A stretch of 64,000 nucleotides of DNA, from the NCBI RefSeq assembly GCF_033807715.1, contig NC_084591.1, positions 50,258,615 to 50,322,614 on the forward strand, read 5' to 3'. Shown here one piece after another: positions 32,986 to 45,015 of the stretch. The stretch comes from Cololabis saira (taxonomy: Eukaryota; Chordata; Actinopteri; Beloniformes; Belonidae). The notes under the pieces were generated by a model that worked only from the letters and a program-made list of their open reading frames with translations, was not told where the DNA came from and ran no database searches. The position numbers and the translations under genes are program-made. The first letter of the stretch is position 1; the number at the start of each line of letters is the position of its first letter.

Positions 32986-34109
32986 AAGTCAAAACTCAAA
33001 ATCAATTGGCCCTCACCTCCTTCCCACGACTCCACAAAAAGTAAACAGCATGGGAGTTTGCCCTCAGGGTTTCAACTAGAAAAGCTTTACGAGGTTAGAA
33101 AAAAGAGCAACAAAGTTAGCATGGTGAGAAGGTCGTGGTGTCAAACACATTCCTTTTACCACCCAGGATGGGGGTTGACTTGGTTAGTCGCTGTGTATAA
33201 TGGTTTCTAGCAGAAAACCTTCAAAGGCGAATTTAAAATGTATGGGTAGCAATCCAATGGTCATCCTCCAACATTCACATTTCCTCGCTTCACTACCATC
33301 TGGAAAGTGTCATGGAGGCTTAAAAAGATCTGTGCTTCCCAAACCGAACTCACAAAACAGTTTCAACTCCAAACCAAGACCTGCAATTTAAAAATAACAC
33401 CTTGGGCACAAAATAGCAAAGGGTTTAGGGATTTAATTATCTAAAGTGCATAACATCTCCAAAAGATTCAGAAAATCTGATAAAATTTGTACCCAAGACA
33501 CAAAGCTAGAAACAAATGCTGAATGGCTCAGATCTTCAGGCCTAGAGGCAACGTTGCATTGAAACCAGATACATGGAATTGTGCTCAGTGGTACTCAAAC
33601 TTAAGAGTCTGAAAGGCAGATGATGGAGATAGAGACTTTGAAGATAAGTTTTGACACCCTTTTTAGTTGAAGTATCCCACATGTGTATTTTATTGCCTGT
33701 CTCTATGGCAATGCATCCCATCCATCTCAAAACATTTCCAGTGGGCTGTCTCCATACTCTGTGCTTTCATTTATCAGGGATATACTGTATAGACAGACGG
33801 CAGACTCAAATGTTTGGGCTCTTGATTATTTATTTGTTATGTTTGTATCTGGTTTTGAATTATGCAAAATAATATCAATAAATCCAGCTTCTCATCAAAG
33901 TGTGCATGAGTCTGTTAATGATGTAGTAATTTCAGCCAGGTTTGCAGGGAAACATCTGAAGCGTGGAGAGAAGTGGGTTCTGAGGAACTGGCTGAAAAAA
34001 CAGTTACTATAATACAATATTTGCCTGACTACAAACAGACAGCACAGTGCCTCACTGCTGCGTGGTATCGCTTTAAACTGGAAGATGATAGGACAAAAGC
34101 AGAGCTGCA
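32986..34109. other. No gene recognised
   Basis: Unique-looking; short frames without motif. Confidence 0.55.
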
Positions 34110-34910
34110 CACCCGGTGCCTTGCCACTAAGGAGCTTACGAACTACTTCAGTGACTTCGGCTTGGGTGATAGAAAAGTACACCGCAGAGTCCACACTCTC
34201 TGCTTCCTCAGTGGAAGGCATGTCAGTTGGATTGAGCAGATCCTCGAAGTATTCCTTCCACCGTCCGACGATGTCCCCAGTTGGGGTCAACAGCTCCCCA
34301 CCCGCACCGTAAACGGTGTTGGCAGAGTACTGCTTCCCCCTTCTGAGGCGCCAAACGGTCCTCCAGAATTTCTTTGAGGCCCACCGTAAGTCTTTCTTCC
34401 ATGGCCTCACCGAACTCCTCCCAGCTGCGAGCTGTGGCTCGCTTGGCCTGCCGGTACCTATCTACTGCGTCAGGAGTTCCACAGGCCAACATTGCCGGAT
34501 AGTACTCCTTCAGTCTGACAGCATCCCTTACTTCTGTTGTCCAACACCGGGTTCAGGGCTTTCCACCATGACAGGCACCGGAGACCTTGCGTCCACAACT
34601 TCGAGCCCGGAGGAGCTGGGTTCCAGAGCCCAAGCTATGTGTGGAGGTGAGCCCGACTATCTCTAGCCAGTACCTCTCAACCTCACGCACAAGCTCTGCC
34701 CCCCCACTTCGAACCCCAATCTGGGCGACCTAACGGCCCCTGATTTATTTTTAACCATGTTTGTTTTGTGAACCGCTCTTAGTCTGGCCGGTCACCTAGG
34801 ACCTGCTTGCCATAGGGGACCTTACCAGGGGTGTAATGCTCCCAACAACATAGCTCCTACGATCACAACACAAACCTACAATAAGGTGGTGGTTTAAGGA
34901 GGAGCATAAT
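34110..34910 (-). mobile_element. Rex3-like LINE fragment (endonuclease C-terminus to RT start)
   Basis: The minus strand reads from an upstream block with GGTCCTAGGTGACCGGCC (about 34780) through the EN-RT linker and stops at about 34110. Both ends are truncated; the RT palm and 3' tail are missing. Confidence 0.8.
34111..34492 (-). pseudogene. Rex3-like ORF linker fragment
   Basis: Contains ACGTPDAVDRYRQAKRATAR, KKFWRTVWRLRRGKQYSANT and EYFEDLLNPTDMPSTEEAE, matching the same stretches of the copy at 22.8-23.2 kb, and ends at LLSGKAPGV. A frameshift falls near 34410. No catalytic part remains. Confidence 0.78.
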
Positions 34911-35487
34911 ACTTCATACCAAACAAAATCAAGTTGTTGTAACAAAAATATCTACTGGAACTGCACACAGTGAATGTAGGTGCACCCGGTATATTCAACA
35001 TTACAAGCCTTAAACTTAAGGCCTTTGGTCAGTTGCTGTCTATTCAAAATAAATTAAAGCACAATGAAAAAAGGGGATCATAATCCAAACATTTTATAAA
35101 TGAATTCAGTAAATCAAATGAATACTAATAGTGTGGTCAAATGCTCATTTTTTAGTCATGCAGACAGGGCCAAACTAGGGTCAGATGATGAAAGGTGATT
35201 CATCAGAGCTATTTATTGAGTTTCATTTATTTATTGGATCATTAAAAAGTCAGTCCGATCGATATCTGTGCAATTGACTTTAAACATCTACATACATGTA
35301 CAAGGTTTTAGAAATGTAAGTCTGGAATAAGACCCACACTGTTATCGTTAACTAACAAAAATTTGATTTATATTATGAGCAAAATGCCAGGAACCAATAA
35401 GGCATCAGTCTGTCGTGAACTAGAAGCTATTGTAACATCAGGGTTGCTGTTTAATGTCAAGCTAGTGTGACATTGTCTTATACAGAA
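34911..35487. other. No gene recognised
   Basis: AT-rich, featureless on inspection. Confidence 0.55.
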
Positions 35488-36000
35488 AGGCAGTTGTTCA
35501 GAAAAGAAGCTCCTGCTCCAAAAATACCAGTTGAGCTTGACTTAAGTTAGAGGCCAACCGCGAGGATAAATCATAGACATGGAAAAACCCTTTTACAATC
35601 AGATGATGTAAAAGCCAGACGTGAAACCTCAGGGTGGAGGTAGCTTCATGCTCTGGGCTGTTTTTCCACCAGTGGAACGGGAAAGAAGAATACCACAAAA
35701 TTATTCAGCAAAACTTTGACAACCAGCAAAATCTAAATATCTAACCAAGAAATACCCCGGAAATGTAATACCATCCAAAAGTGTCTAGTCAGGGTCTTAT
35801 TTACCAAGGGACATTGGACCCAAAATAGTCCCCACCACCACATTCTTGACTTTTTTTTCATCTTCTGAAGATATATGTTCCACAACTATTCCTCCCTGGT
35901 CTAAAGAAAATAACAAGAGCTCAAAATTGCTATCGCATCCATGTATATGATGAGTGTATGAGCATTCCCTGACTATAAATGTAAATTCACAATAAATGCA
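35488..36000 (+). mobile_element. Degenerate Tc1/mariner transposase fragment
   Basis: Near 35628-35685 one plus frame reads KPQGGGSFMLWAVFPP, corresponding to the GGGS-(V/I)-M-(L/V)-W-G-C-F block around the second catalytic aspartate region of Tc1-like transposases. Flanking DNA (GGAAAAACCCTTTTACAATC) fits the same gene. Stops and indels are frequent, and the terminal repeats are not visible. Confidence 0.65.
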
Positions 36001-36759
36001 TACTTCGAGTGTTTGTCATTTTATTGCTCTATCATTATGGTTTCAGCCCTGTCCACCAGGAAAAACAGCATGGCTTAAAGTAAAAAAAAATCCTGAGCCT
36101 GAACTTTTTTTCCCGGAGCGGGGCAACTGGCAATTTGGCAAGCAACAGAAATGAGAACATTTGAACATTATTTTCCTTTTCACTATGGATGCTTTTGATA
36201 AAGTTTTGCTAGTTGTCATTGTGTTTGACAGGGTATAAGATGACCTACAATCTAAAATATGAATATTTTAAACTAAAGGTCATAATGTTATAAGGGCAGG
36301 TGAAACTCAGGCAGGCTAATTAATTGGTGGGATTATTGATTATCAAACATTTAATTCAGTTAAGGACAATATATGTATATATATCACGTCCACTATTTAT
36401 TTATTTTTTAATTTGCAAAACGCCTAGAGTGCAACAGTTGAAGAATAAAGGAGAGGAAAGAACCTGGCTGGCCCTGAGGAGGGGGTTGCTGGTTCTCCCT
36501 CCTAACTTGTGTGTCCAGTCCAGTCCTCTTTCCCTTCATAACGACACATATGTCCAGTAGAAACTTGTGACTTGTTTCCATTCAAGCTCATAAGACTGCA
36601 GGATCTTCTAGTTCCAGCAGAAGTGCTGATCTCCAGATAGTGTAAACTCTAGTGTGTTAGAGTCAGTAGTCATAGTTGCAGCTATAGAACAAAACTATAA
36701 TAATTAGTCTCAAATATAGCTTCGCGGTAGATATGCTGCTATAGGCTTATGCTGCAGGG
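36001..36759. other. No gene recognised
   Basis: No feature seen. Confidence 0.55.
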
Positions 36760-37025
36760 GGGGCACCGACATGATCCGCTGGGCGGTGCCTCTCACCCTT
36801 CTTCTCCTCTCCTTTTCTCTTCCTCTCTTCTCCATTTCCATTTTTATTTATTATAAATATCTCATAGCTATCATTTTTGTCCATCGCTCCTGTAGTTTCT
36901 TGTGCCGGCCCCCCTTTTTTCTCTTTTGTGCATGTTTGCAGGCTGGAGCCTCGGGAGCTGCGTTCTGGCCTGTGTCCCCCCCATCCCCGGTCATCCCGTT
37001 GCTGCTTCACTTTTCTGCTTACCAG
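36760..37025 (+). repeat. Dispersed repeat R2, copy 2
   Basis: About 90 percent similar to 32745-32985 by eye, extending further right to CATCCCGTTGCTGCTTCACT. That right-hand part resembles about 6950-7005. The apparent leucine-rich frame is a chance product of pyrimidine-rich DNA. Confidence 0.78.
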
Positions 37026-37259
37026 ATGTTGGGGTGTTACTCTGGCCGTATCAAAAAAGTGAACAAGTACTTTCATAATTTTGTCCTGCTCTGGCTGGTG
37101 GCTTCATCAATGTTTAATGAAAACACTCTTTTTGAGCTTCTGATAGCCGTTTTTTTAAACTCTGATGCTGTGTGGGTGTATTCATATAACTGGCATGCTG
37201 ATTAGAAATGGTCAGGTTCGTCAAAGCTTTTTTATCAACAGCTAATTTTTTACATAGAT

Positions 37260-37640
37260 TTAGAAGTGGTTGAGCAACAGAGAAGGATAACACACGGATG
37301 TTAACATCACAAACCCGGTGGGCCGTTGGTGGCGGTACGTCAGCTGTGGCTGTGCTGAAAAGCGGACAGCAGCTCTATGAGCGGCATCTCCTTCGTGGAG
37401 AGGTACAACTTTTTTCCCGCTACTGGCATACAGCTTTTTAGAGCAGAGCGTGCAAAAGCACCTGGCTCTCTTCTGGCACCAGCTACCGAAACACCTGCCG
37501 CCTGCGCCCATTTCTTCCATCCATGCCCAGCGCCATTTCATTTTCAGTCTTTTATCGGCCAAATCATCCTCTACAGACTTCATCATTTTTTTCTCCATCT
37601 TGAAGTCGGTGATTGGTATTCCGGCAGGTTGAAACACTGC
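37260..37640 (-). pseudogene. Zinc-finger relic, probably from a hAT-type transposase N-terminus
   Basis: The minus frame of 125 codons contains RCFCTLCSKKLYASSGKKVV followed by LHEGDAAHR. The pattern C-x2-C, then a GK turn, then H-x5-H, resembles the N-terminal finger of some hAT transposases. No catalytic domain, terminal repeat or target duplication is visible, so the assignment is tentative. Confidence 0.4.
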
Positions 37641-38774
37641 GCCCTGCTGGCGTCAAAGACCCGCCCCAGTTCTACTTCTGATTGGCTAGTGTTAGTTATG
37701 TTAAGCACCAGAGCTGCTTTCCTCTCATTCTATTGGTAGACGAACTCGGTTGACTCAAACTGACAATATCCCGTAGCCTATCAACACATATTTAAATGTA
37801 AACGTTAAAGTTACTCATCTTTTCATTTTTTTTTTTTTTTTTTTAAATCAGTCAAACTCAGTCAAACGCAGAGAAAAAAAACCTCCATACGCTGGAGATC
37901 CGGAATACTTTAAGCCCTGAAACAGTCGCAAGACATAACTGGAAAAAAAAAAAACATGAAATGATGTCTATTCCCATTATGCATGGTAATATTGGGATGC
38001 AAAGTACAGACAGAGATCAATGAAGCCAGCCTGATTTGCAGGCTGGCTTCATTTGGAGTGTCTTAATTTACATGAACATGAATGAACTTGTTCAGCTGCA
38101 TTCAGATAACTGCATGTGTACAGGACTTACAACTTCATGACTGTAAAACTTGGGCTGCTATGCGACAGACAAAGAGCTTGATGCTTTGTCAAGTCATTTT
38201 ATATACTGGAGAATACTCTGCATTGGAATGACTTTGCTATTTGCCATCAAGGCACCCTTCAAATATTAAAAATAGATTAAGAAAAGAAAAATCATGTATT
38301 AACAAATGCATTCCTGTATCTGGTGGGAAACCAGCAGCAGTCCCAAGATCCAAATGAGGAGCGGCCTCTTTGAATTATCTCAACACAAGATCGTTTGTCA
38401 ATGGTCCAACCACACAAAGATAAAAATCACACAGGGTGTCACAGCAAGGAGACGAATTAAGGCCCCAACCCCCCAGGATGTAGATAACTGTATTATCAAA
38501 CTTAGGGATGTGTGAATCACCCATGCGGGTGGGAATGTGCTGTGATCTCAAGGAATCTGGTGGATGTTTGGAAATAAGGTTAAACATACACAGAGCAACC
38601 TCAACCAGGCCCTTGACACGATGGATGATGCCGTGTTGAACTTCTGCATCAGACAAGGTCAAAATAGAGGCAGGGAAAAATAAAAGTCTACCTATGACAG
38701 AGAAGAAAATACCTCCACTTCCCACGAATACACAGAGCTCTATGTAACAGTGTAAAATCAAACAAACTGAAGGT
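37641..38774. other. No gene recognised
   Basis: Contains a T run of about 20 near 37825-37845 and the hairpin at 38019-38053. Otherwise nothing identified. Confidence 0.5.
38019..38053. repeat. Perfect 15-bp stem, 5-nt loop hairpin
   Basis: AATGAAGCCAGCCTG (38019-38033) and its exact complement (38039-38053) surround ATTTG. Half the stem is G/C. It is too short for a typical pre-miRNA; function unknown. Confidence 0.85.
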
Positions 38775-39015
38775 AAACTTTACTTTGGAATTCCATTACA
38801 ATACAAAAAAAAATTTCTAGTAAAATAAAAACACATTGTTTCAAGAAAATTTGAAGAATATTCTGGATTATTTTGCTAGTTTTAAGAATTCTAGTCAATC
38901 ATTTTTTCCCCCTACTCCATTGGCAAAGATTTCTTTGTAAAATAAGACCATTTTGACTAGATTCCTGGAATATAAAGATTTATTTCTAGAGGGTCTGCTT
39001 TGCAGTGTAATGCCA
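38775..39015. mobile_element. Possible short MITE remnant
   Basis: The stretch with ACTCCATTGGCAAAGATTTC and the end CTTTGCAGTG has the composition and ending of a common fish CACTGCAAAA-type MITE. The left end is poorly preserved (ACAGTGTAAAA) and no duplication is seen. Confidence 0.35.
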
Positions 39016-40700
39016 ACTCTCATGAGAACTTTGCATTGCTTTATTTAAAAAAAAATTTACTTGAATTGGTTTGGCTTGCTTTACGGCGAGTTACATTGAA
39101 CATCATGGGAGAAATCCCAAACAGACTCAAGACAGAAATGACAGAAGAGAAAACCAGAGACTCATATGCCAAGAGATTGAACAAGATTACATTTCTGACC
39201 ATGTCATAGGAAATTGTGGGGTTCAGAGTCCTTCCCAAGGGCCTGGGCATTGATGCAGCACTCTTTTAATTGGACGGCAATCAACTTCTTTCAAATAGTG
39301 TACAAAAGAAAGTCCTGTCCTATCACAAGTGTTTATTTGTTGTGTTTGTATGTGTCTACGTGTCCAGTTGCTTGCAGCCAACAAGAACTTAAAGTGACTT
39401 CCAAGGTGTCACATAAAAGACTGTAGGTGTAGTTCACGAACTTAAGCGAGGGTGCGCTTACATCACCGGCTGACTGCATGAACTAGCTGGAGCAAAGCTG
39501 TTTAATTCCATCGCCAGAAGGGTGAAAATAAAGTAATTGACTTGGACAGAAAACAATACCTCAAAGCCTGACTTGTATTCCAGCAACAGTTGAGCAATCC
39601 TCCAACCAAATGGTTCTCACAGCTTTCTGTGGGGTGTTCCTCACCACAACAGTAACGATAATGATAGCAATGTGAGGGATATTGTTCTGTATACAACATA
39701 ACCAAGCACACGCTGCAGCTGTACCCACACCCCAAAATGTTACTGACAAAGAGTGATGATACTCTGCTTTGAGGTTGTGTAACAGGCCCCGTCTCTTCTC
39801 ACTTTCTCTTCCTCACCCCCTCTGTTTCACTGCAGAAATAGCGGCTGGTGGGCAGGTGTTCATTCACAATCCCTACCTCCATAAAAGCCTGGTTACGGCC
39901 TCTCTGGAGAGACTTTTCTAGACTTTTCTAAATCAGTTAGTCACGCTACATCCACTTTATTAAATATCTTTGAGTGAATGTCAGTGTAATTGTATTCGTT
40001 TCGTCCTCCGCGTCCGCCTGCCCCTAACTTTGCTGCCTTTGTTGACGCCAGGCAGAGTCTTTCTTTGACATTTACCAGTTTTGTTCTTTAACTGACAAGG
40101 AAAAGAACGAAACGAGTCTCTGTGTGAGAGTTCAGTGACATTCTGGTAACTGTTTAAGAGCAAAAACCATGAAAGAAAAACAGACTGAAGGGACACCATC
40201 AGGGTCAAAGATGTCTAAGGCAACATCTTATTGGTATCTTGACTTTTTATGTGTCGTTTTTGGCCTAATATTGTGTTTGACTCAGTCATACAAAATCATA
40301 ACTAAGGATGTACATGCTTGGTGTACATGCTTAATTGTTGTTTTTTTTCCCACCTATGATAATTATCTTGTCTTGTGATTTAAATTTAAATATTTGTCTA
40401 ATGTTGAAATATGTTGTTTTGCAACTGTGCTGCAGCTGCAGCTACTGCTGTTACTGCTTTGGCCTGGATATCCTTCAGCTACTCTTCCCCTGGCTGAAAC
40501 TTTAATGTAATTATTTAGCAGTTTATCAGATTAATGAACACCGTGTGTTTTCCCAGTTCCTGTTCTCCCTATGACGAATGCCAATTTACAGAAAATTTTG
40601 AAACAGAATTCTTAAAGTTCAAAATGCTGACTTTAAGTTGGTTGTGTTGCTATTTTGCAGCGAACCCAGAGCGTTCTGCTCATCCTCCAAAACATAATTC
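39016..40700. other. No gene recognised; promoter-like patch near 39880
   Basis: No exon-like frame. CTCCATAAAAGCC near 39879 is a TATA-like motif and the GC-poor surroundings are unremarkable. A solo LTR was considered but no TG...CA borders with duplication were found. Confidence 0.45.
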
Positions 40701-40765
40701 AGTTACCACACGCGGGGGCAGCAGTCTCAACAGAGATGCCCAGACTTCCTTCACCCCAGACACTT

Positions 40766-40990
40766 CCTCCATCTCTTCCTCCAGCTCTTCCTCCAGCTCT
40801 TCCTCCGTCTCTTCCTCCATCTCTTCCTCCAGCTCTTCCTCCAGCTCTTCCTCCATCTCTTCCTCCAGCTCTTCCTCCAGCTCTTCCTCCAGCTCTTCCT
40901 CCATCTCTTCCTCCATCTCTTCCTCCAGCTCTTCCTCCAGCTCTTCCTCCATCTCTTCCCCCCGCTCTTCCTCCAGCTCTTCCTCCAGTT
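40766..40990. repeat. 12-bp tandem array (TCTTCCTCCAGC/ATC)
   Basis: About 18 units, expanded from a single TTCCTCCAGCTCCTCC-like site present in the other Rex3-like copy. On the LINE strand it encodes Glu-rich repeats (EELEEE), and on the other strand Ser or Leu-Pro repeats. Confidence 0.93.
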
Positions 40991-41083
40991 CTTCCGAGGG
41001 GAGTCCGAGACGTTCCCAGGCCAGCCGAGAGACATAGTCTCTCCAGCGTGTCCTGGGTCTTCCCCGGGGTCTCCTCCCGGTGG

Positions 41084-41275
41084 GACATGCCTGGAACTCC
41101 TCCCTAGGGAGGAGGGACATGCCTGGAACTCCTCCCTAGGGAGGAGGGACATGCCTGGAACACCTCCCTAGGGAGGAGGGACATGCCTGGAACTCCTCCC
41201 TAGGGAGGAGGGACATGCCTGGAACACCTCCCTAGGGAGGAGGGACATGCCTGGAACACCTCCCTAGGGAGGCGT
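41084..41275. repeat. 32-bp tandem array, six units
   Basis: Unit starts GACATGCCTGGAACTCCTCC and contains the palindrome CTCCCTAGGGAG. Two units are present at the equivalent place in the copy near 21470-21530, so the array expanded from two to six. Confidence 0.93.
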
Positions 41276-41388
41276 CCAGGAGGCATCCGGTACAGATGCC
41301 CAAGCCACCTCAGCTGACTCCTCTCAATGTGAAGGAGTAGCGGCTCGACTCCGAGCTCCTCCCGGGTGACCGAACTCCTCACCCTATC

Positions 41389-41508
41389 TCTAAGGGAGCG
41401 TCCAGCCACCCTGCGGAGGAAACTCATCTCTAAGGGAGCGTCCAGCCACCCTGCGGAGGAAACTCATCTCTAAGGGAGCGTCCAGCCACCCTGCGGAGGA
41501 AACTCATC
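41389..41508. repeat. 40-bp tandem array, three units
   Basis: Identical units beginning TCTAAGGGAGCGTCCAGCCA. The copy at 21.6 kb has a single unit. Confidence 0.93.
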
Positions 41509-42175
41509 TCGGCCGCTTGTATCCGCGATCTTGTCCTTTCGGTCACTACCCAAAGTTCATGACCATAGGTGAGGGTAGGTGCGTAGATTGACCGGTAAAT
41601 CGACAGCTTCTCCTTTCGACTCAGCTCCTTCTTCACCACGACGGTCTGGTACATCGACCGCATAATTGCGGACGCTGCACCGATCCGTCTGTCAATCTCC
41701 CGCTCCATCGTTCCCTCACTCATGAACAAGATCCCGAGATACTTGAACTCCTCCACCTGAGGCAGGACTTCTCCCCCCACCCGGAGAAGGAACACCACCC
41801 TTTCCCGGTGGAGAACCATGGCCTCGGTTTTGGAGGTGCTGATTCTCATCCCTGCCCCGTCGCACTCGGCCGCAAACCGCCCCAGCAAATGCTGAAGGTC
41901 CCGGTCTGATGAAGCCGACAGGACAACATCATCTACAAAAAGCAGAGATGAAATCCTGAGGTTCCCAAACCGGAACCCCTCCGGTCCCTGGCTACGCCTA
42001 GAAATCCTGTCCATAAAAATTATGAACAGGACCGGTGACAAAGGGCAGCCCTGCCGGAGTCCAACATGCACCGGGAACAAGTCTGACCTACTGCCGGCAA
42101 TGAGAACCAGACTCCTGCTCTGATCATACAGAGACCGGACAGCCCTTAATAGAAGGCCCCGGACTCCATAGAATG
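41430..42175 (-). pseudogene. Rex3-like RT palm/thumb fragment
   Basis: Contains LRQGCPLSPVLFIIFMDRIS, the box LLFVDDVVLSASSD (both aspartates kept), GMRISTSKTEAMVLHRERV and EVEEF/EFKYLGILFMS. It lacks the first RT half, so it cannot be active, but this stretch has no internal stop over about 250 codons. Confidence 0.85.
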
Positions 42176-43228
42176 AATGTGTTTCAGACAAACCTTTGAA
42201 CTGTATGCAAATTATTTAGAATTATTTTGTAACCAAAACGTAAAAAGCAGATCAGCAACAGGAGCAAAAACACACGTACAGACACACATTCAAATGCACG
42301 CACACACAAAGATACATCCTCTTACCTAAAAAGCCTCCCAGCAGACACACTGAAGTAGACAGTTGAACCATTCTGTGCGTTTTAAGTCCTCAGCTCCACA
42401 CTGCTTTAATCAAGAGCCCAGTGTGTATACACAAATACACACACACACACACACGCAACGATGATGTCTCTTCAGCTCTTCAGCATGTGTACTCAGTCGG
42501 ACACACATGGGTCGGCCGGCTGGAGGTCTTCATGATTGTGGCTTGCCGCTTTTACAGATCTTTCACTTTTGTGGCTTCCTGCTGTTGACAGTCTGAAAAT
42601 AAATGAAAGAGAAACAGTCAAGGAACCACGAATGGAATCTGGTAAACAATAAAAAAAAGAGAAAGAAATGTGCAAATCATTCCGGAAACAACTGAGGGAC
42701 AGAGAGACAGAGAGAGAGAGAGACAGAGAGACGGAGAGAGAGAGAGCACTAAACACATTCTGTGTTTTCTAACACGTTTTAATCATTTTGTCGTTCTCAT
42801 GAAGTAAGAGCTGTAAATGTCTCAATAAAATGCTTGAAATTGTGATTTCTACCGGCAAACAAATGTTATTTTTAGAGAGAAGCACTATTTAGTTAGAAAC
42901 AGACATGTAATAGTTACATAATGAATGGAAACTTCACACATAGACTTGTTGCTTAAATCTGATGATTGTTAAACACATTTTTCAGGAGCTAAAATTGTGT
43001 TTGGCTGCTTGGATAAAAATATGCTCTCCTATCTGCACTCAAGTCCTAATTTATTTAACTGCACTTTTTCTATATTGACTTTCTCTGTACATCTGCCCTG
43101 CACTTTATCTTTTCGACATCTAACATGCTTTTGTTTTTGTATTTATTTAATTGACTTATCACTTCACACCAAGGTTTATAACTACACTCTAGCCTGATTG
43201 TTGTAAATGAGTAACTGTGACTTTGGTT
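42176..43228. other. No gene; GA-rich repeat at 42699-42746
   Basis: GAGACAGAGAGAGA-type simple sequence; CA-rich patches near 42270-42310 and 42437-42455. No coding signal. Confidence 0.55.
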
Positions 43229-43445
43229 TAAGACTGTTTAAAGGATAGGTGCTGGAACCCATTTATTTCAGTGTTTATCGCTGCAATAACAGATTAATAA
43301 CAGATTAATAACAGACCATTATCACGTTCTATCTAAAATGGTTTCTGTTGCATCGGCTAGTGTAGTCATTGTCCCAGGTCATCATTGTAAATGAGAAACT
43401 GTTCTCAAGTTACTTACCTGGTTAAATAAAGGTTAAATTAAAAAA
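43229..43445 (+). mobile_element. LINE 3' tail
   Basis: Ends CTTACCTGGTTAAATAAAGG followed by an A-rich run, a common fish LINE 3' terminus. The rest is degraded. Confidence 0.5.
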
Positions 43446-43728
43446 AAATATTGTCAGAATTTGTCGGGAGGCTTGAATGTGCTGCCAAAAAAGGTCCCAG
43501 TTAGACCAAAGTTCAACCTAACTGAACTTTGACCAAAGCACCGTGAAAAATGATTGTGCAGTCAATAGACATGAGGAATTGATCCAGAATTACTGGAGGA
43601 AAAGCTGATTTAGATAGCGAGTATCCTTTATTGCCATCTTAAGACAGAGCCCAGATCAAATGTGCATTGCAAAGCACATTGGCACATTCAGGTTTCACTC
43701 TCGGGGGTTCTTGAATTAGAATTATTCT

Positions 43729-43880
43729 GGGGCGGCAGTAGCTCAGGTGGTAGAGCGGGTCGTCCAATGATCCGAAGGTCGGCGGTTTGAATCCCGCTCT
43801 GTCCCAGTTTGCTGTCGTAGTGTCCTTGGGCAAGTCACCTTACCCACCTTGCCTCGTGTGAATGTGTGTGAATGTGTATG
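43729..43880 (+). mobile_element. tRNA-derived SINE
   Basis: GGGGCGGCAGTAGCTCAGGT carries an A-box-like TAGCTCAGGTGGTAGAG; the B-box-like GGTTTGAATCC follows about 40 bp later. The body contains CCTTGGGCAAGTCACCTTAC. GAATTATT on both sides (about 43718 and 43880) is a possible target duplication. It is a retroposon and not a tRNA gene, because no acceptor-stem pairing is kept. Confidence 0.8.
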
Positions 43881-43895
43881 AATTATTATTATTAC

Positions 43896-44072
43896 TTGAG
43901 GATGAGCAGCTTCTTTTCACCAGACAGGGTGGGGTTTCTCCAGCCGGACGTAGCGCGTGGAAGGATCACGTTATTTCGGCTGGATCCTCCCCACCCCATC
44001 TGTTCCCCGGCTGGCCACAGGGGGCAGTAGAGCCCAGGACTGTTGCATGTTTTTGTGAGGGTAGAGAACATT
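43896..44072 (-). mobile_element. Partial copy of the 2379-2900 SINE body
   Basis: Shares TTCTTTTCACCAGACAGGGT and GTGGAAGGATCACGTTATTC with 2531-2690. The tRNA-like head and the tail are missing. Confidence 0.8.
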
Positions 44073-44079
44073 AGCCAGG

Positions 44080-45015
44080 CCTGGCGATAAATTTGATATT
44101 TCATGGTTTGTATTACTGGGCGTGTCAAAATGGCTCAACAGCGCCCCCCGGAAAACTTTGTGCCTCAAGCCCCACAATACGGTTTGACATACATGCACAA
44201 AAATCGGTACACACCTGTATCATGTTGCAACTTAAAGAAAAGTCTCTTGGCGCCATGGCCGAAACCGAACAGGAAGTCAGCCATTTTGAATTAATTGTGT
44301 AATCTTGGCGCAATTTATGCCATTCCTTCGGCAATTAATACGGCCCGAACCGTAACGTGCACCCAGGTGTGTTATACCTCAAAATGTGCGTCTCCATCTT
44401 GCGACTACGCGCATTACTTTTCTCTTTCAAGTGTTACCGTGGCGACGCTAGACGCCAAAAAGCGCGCCTCCCCTTCATCTGATTGGTCCATATTTGATAG
44501 TCACCAAATTTTGCATGCAAGCCAGGCCTGGCGATGAATTTGATATTTCATGGTTTGTATTAATGGGCGTGGCCTAACGGCTCAACAGCGCCCCCAAGAA
44601 TAATTTTATCTGCCATAACTTTTGAATGGTTTGACATAAAGAGTTGTGGGTGGTGTCATGGCACTCGGTATTGAGTCCTTGACCATAATTGGTGAAAATT
44701 AGCCCCGCCCCTTCTTCTGATTGGTTGTCCCTATTTTCTGCTATAACATTTGAATGTTTTGACATAGAGAGTCGTGGGTGGTGTCATCAGATTCTGTATG
44801 GAGTCCTTGACCTTCATTGGCCTGAATTAGCCCCGCCCATTCTTCTGATTGGTTGTCCCTTTTTTTCTGCTGTAACTTTTGAATGTCCCTTTTTTTCTGC
44901 TGTAACTTTTGAATGGTTTAACATAGGAAGTCGTGGGTGGTGTCATTTCTGATGCTTATGGGGGGCGGTGGCCGTGAGTGCGAGGGCCCGTTCATCGCTG
45001 CTTGCAGCTTTAATT
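44080..45015 (+). repeat. Dispersed repeat module, copy B
   Basis: Same module as 6106-7165, with clearer modular order. A GGCCTGGCGATAAATTTGAT block occurs twice (44079 and 44523), then the CGTAACGTGCACCCAGG block, then three TTTTGAATGGTTTGACATA submodules. It ends GAGGGCCCGTTCATCGCTGC-TTGCAGC-TTTAATT. The last part holds a GCTGC/GCAGC hairpin. Confidence 0.78.

Larger units (their letters stand above)
40701..42172 (-). mobile_element. Rex3-like LINE, both ends truncated, with three tandem arrays
   Basis: The minus strand runs from RT (YGVRGLLLRAVRSLYD, about 42165) to the C-terminal tail near 40705. Compared with the copy at 21.2-23.3 kb it lacks the EN-RT linker, the first half of RT and the last 3' bases. 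Three arrays have grown inside the coding sequence: 12-bp units at 40766-40990, 32-bp units at 41084-41275 and 40-bp units at 41389-41508. Confidence 0.87.

Noticed and set aside
36771..37205. Hydrophobic 144-codon frame resembling membrane segments
   Set aside because: It is pyrimidine-rich dispersed repeat R2, and the frame is not kept in the other copy at 32.7 kb.
39841..40160. Solo LTR with TATA-like CCATAAAAGCC
   Set aside because: No paired TG...CA borders with a target duplication were found.
40534..41120. Long Ser-rich, Leu-Pro-rich and Glu-rich frames on both strands
   Set aside because: Products of the 12-bp array within a Rex3-like LINE copy.
43729..43805. Possible tRNA gene on the plus strand
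   Set aside because: Same reasoning: SINE head fused to a SINE body.
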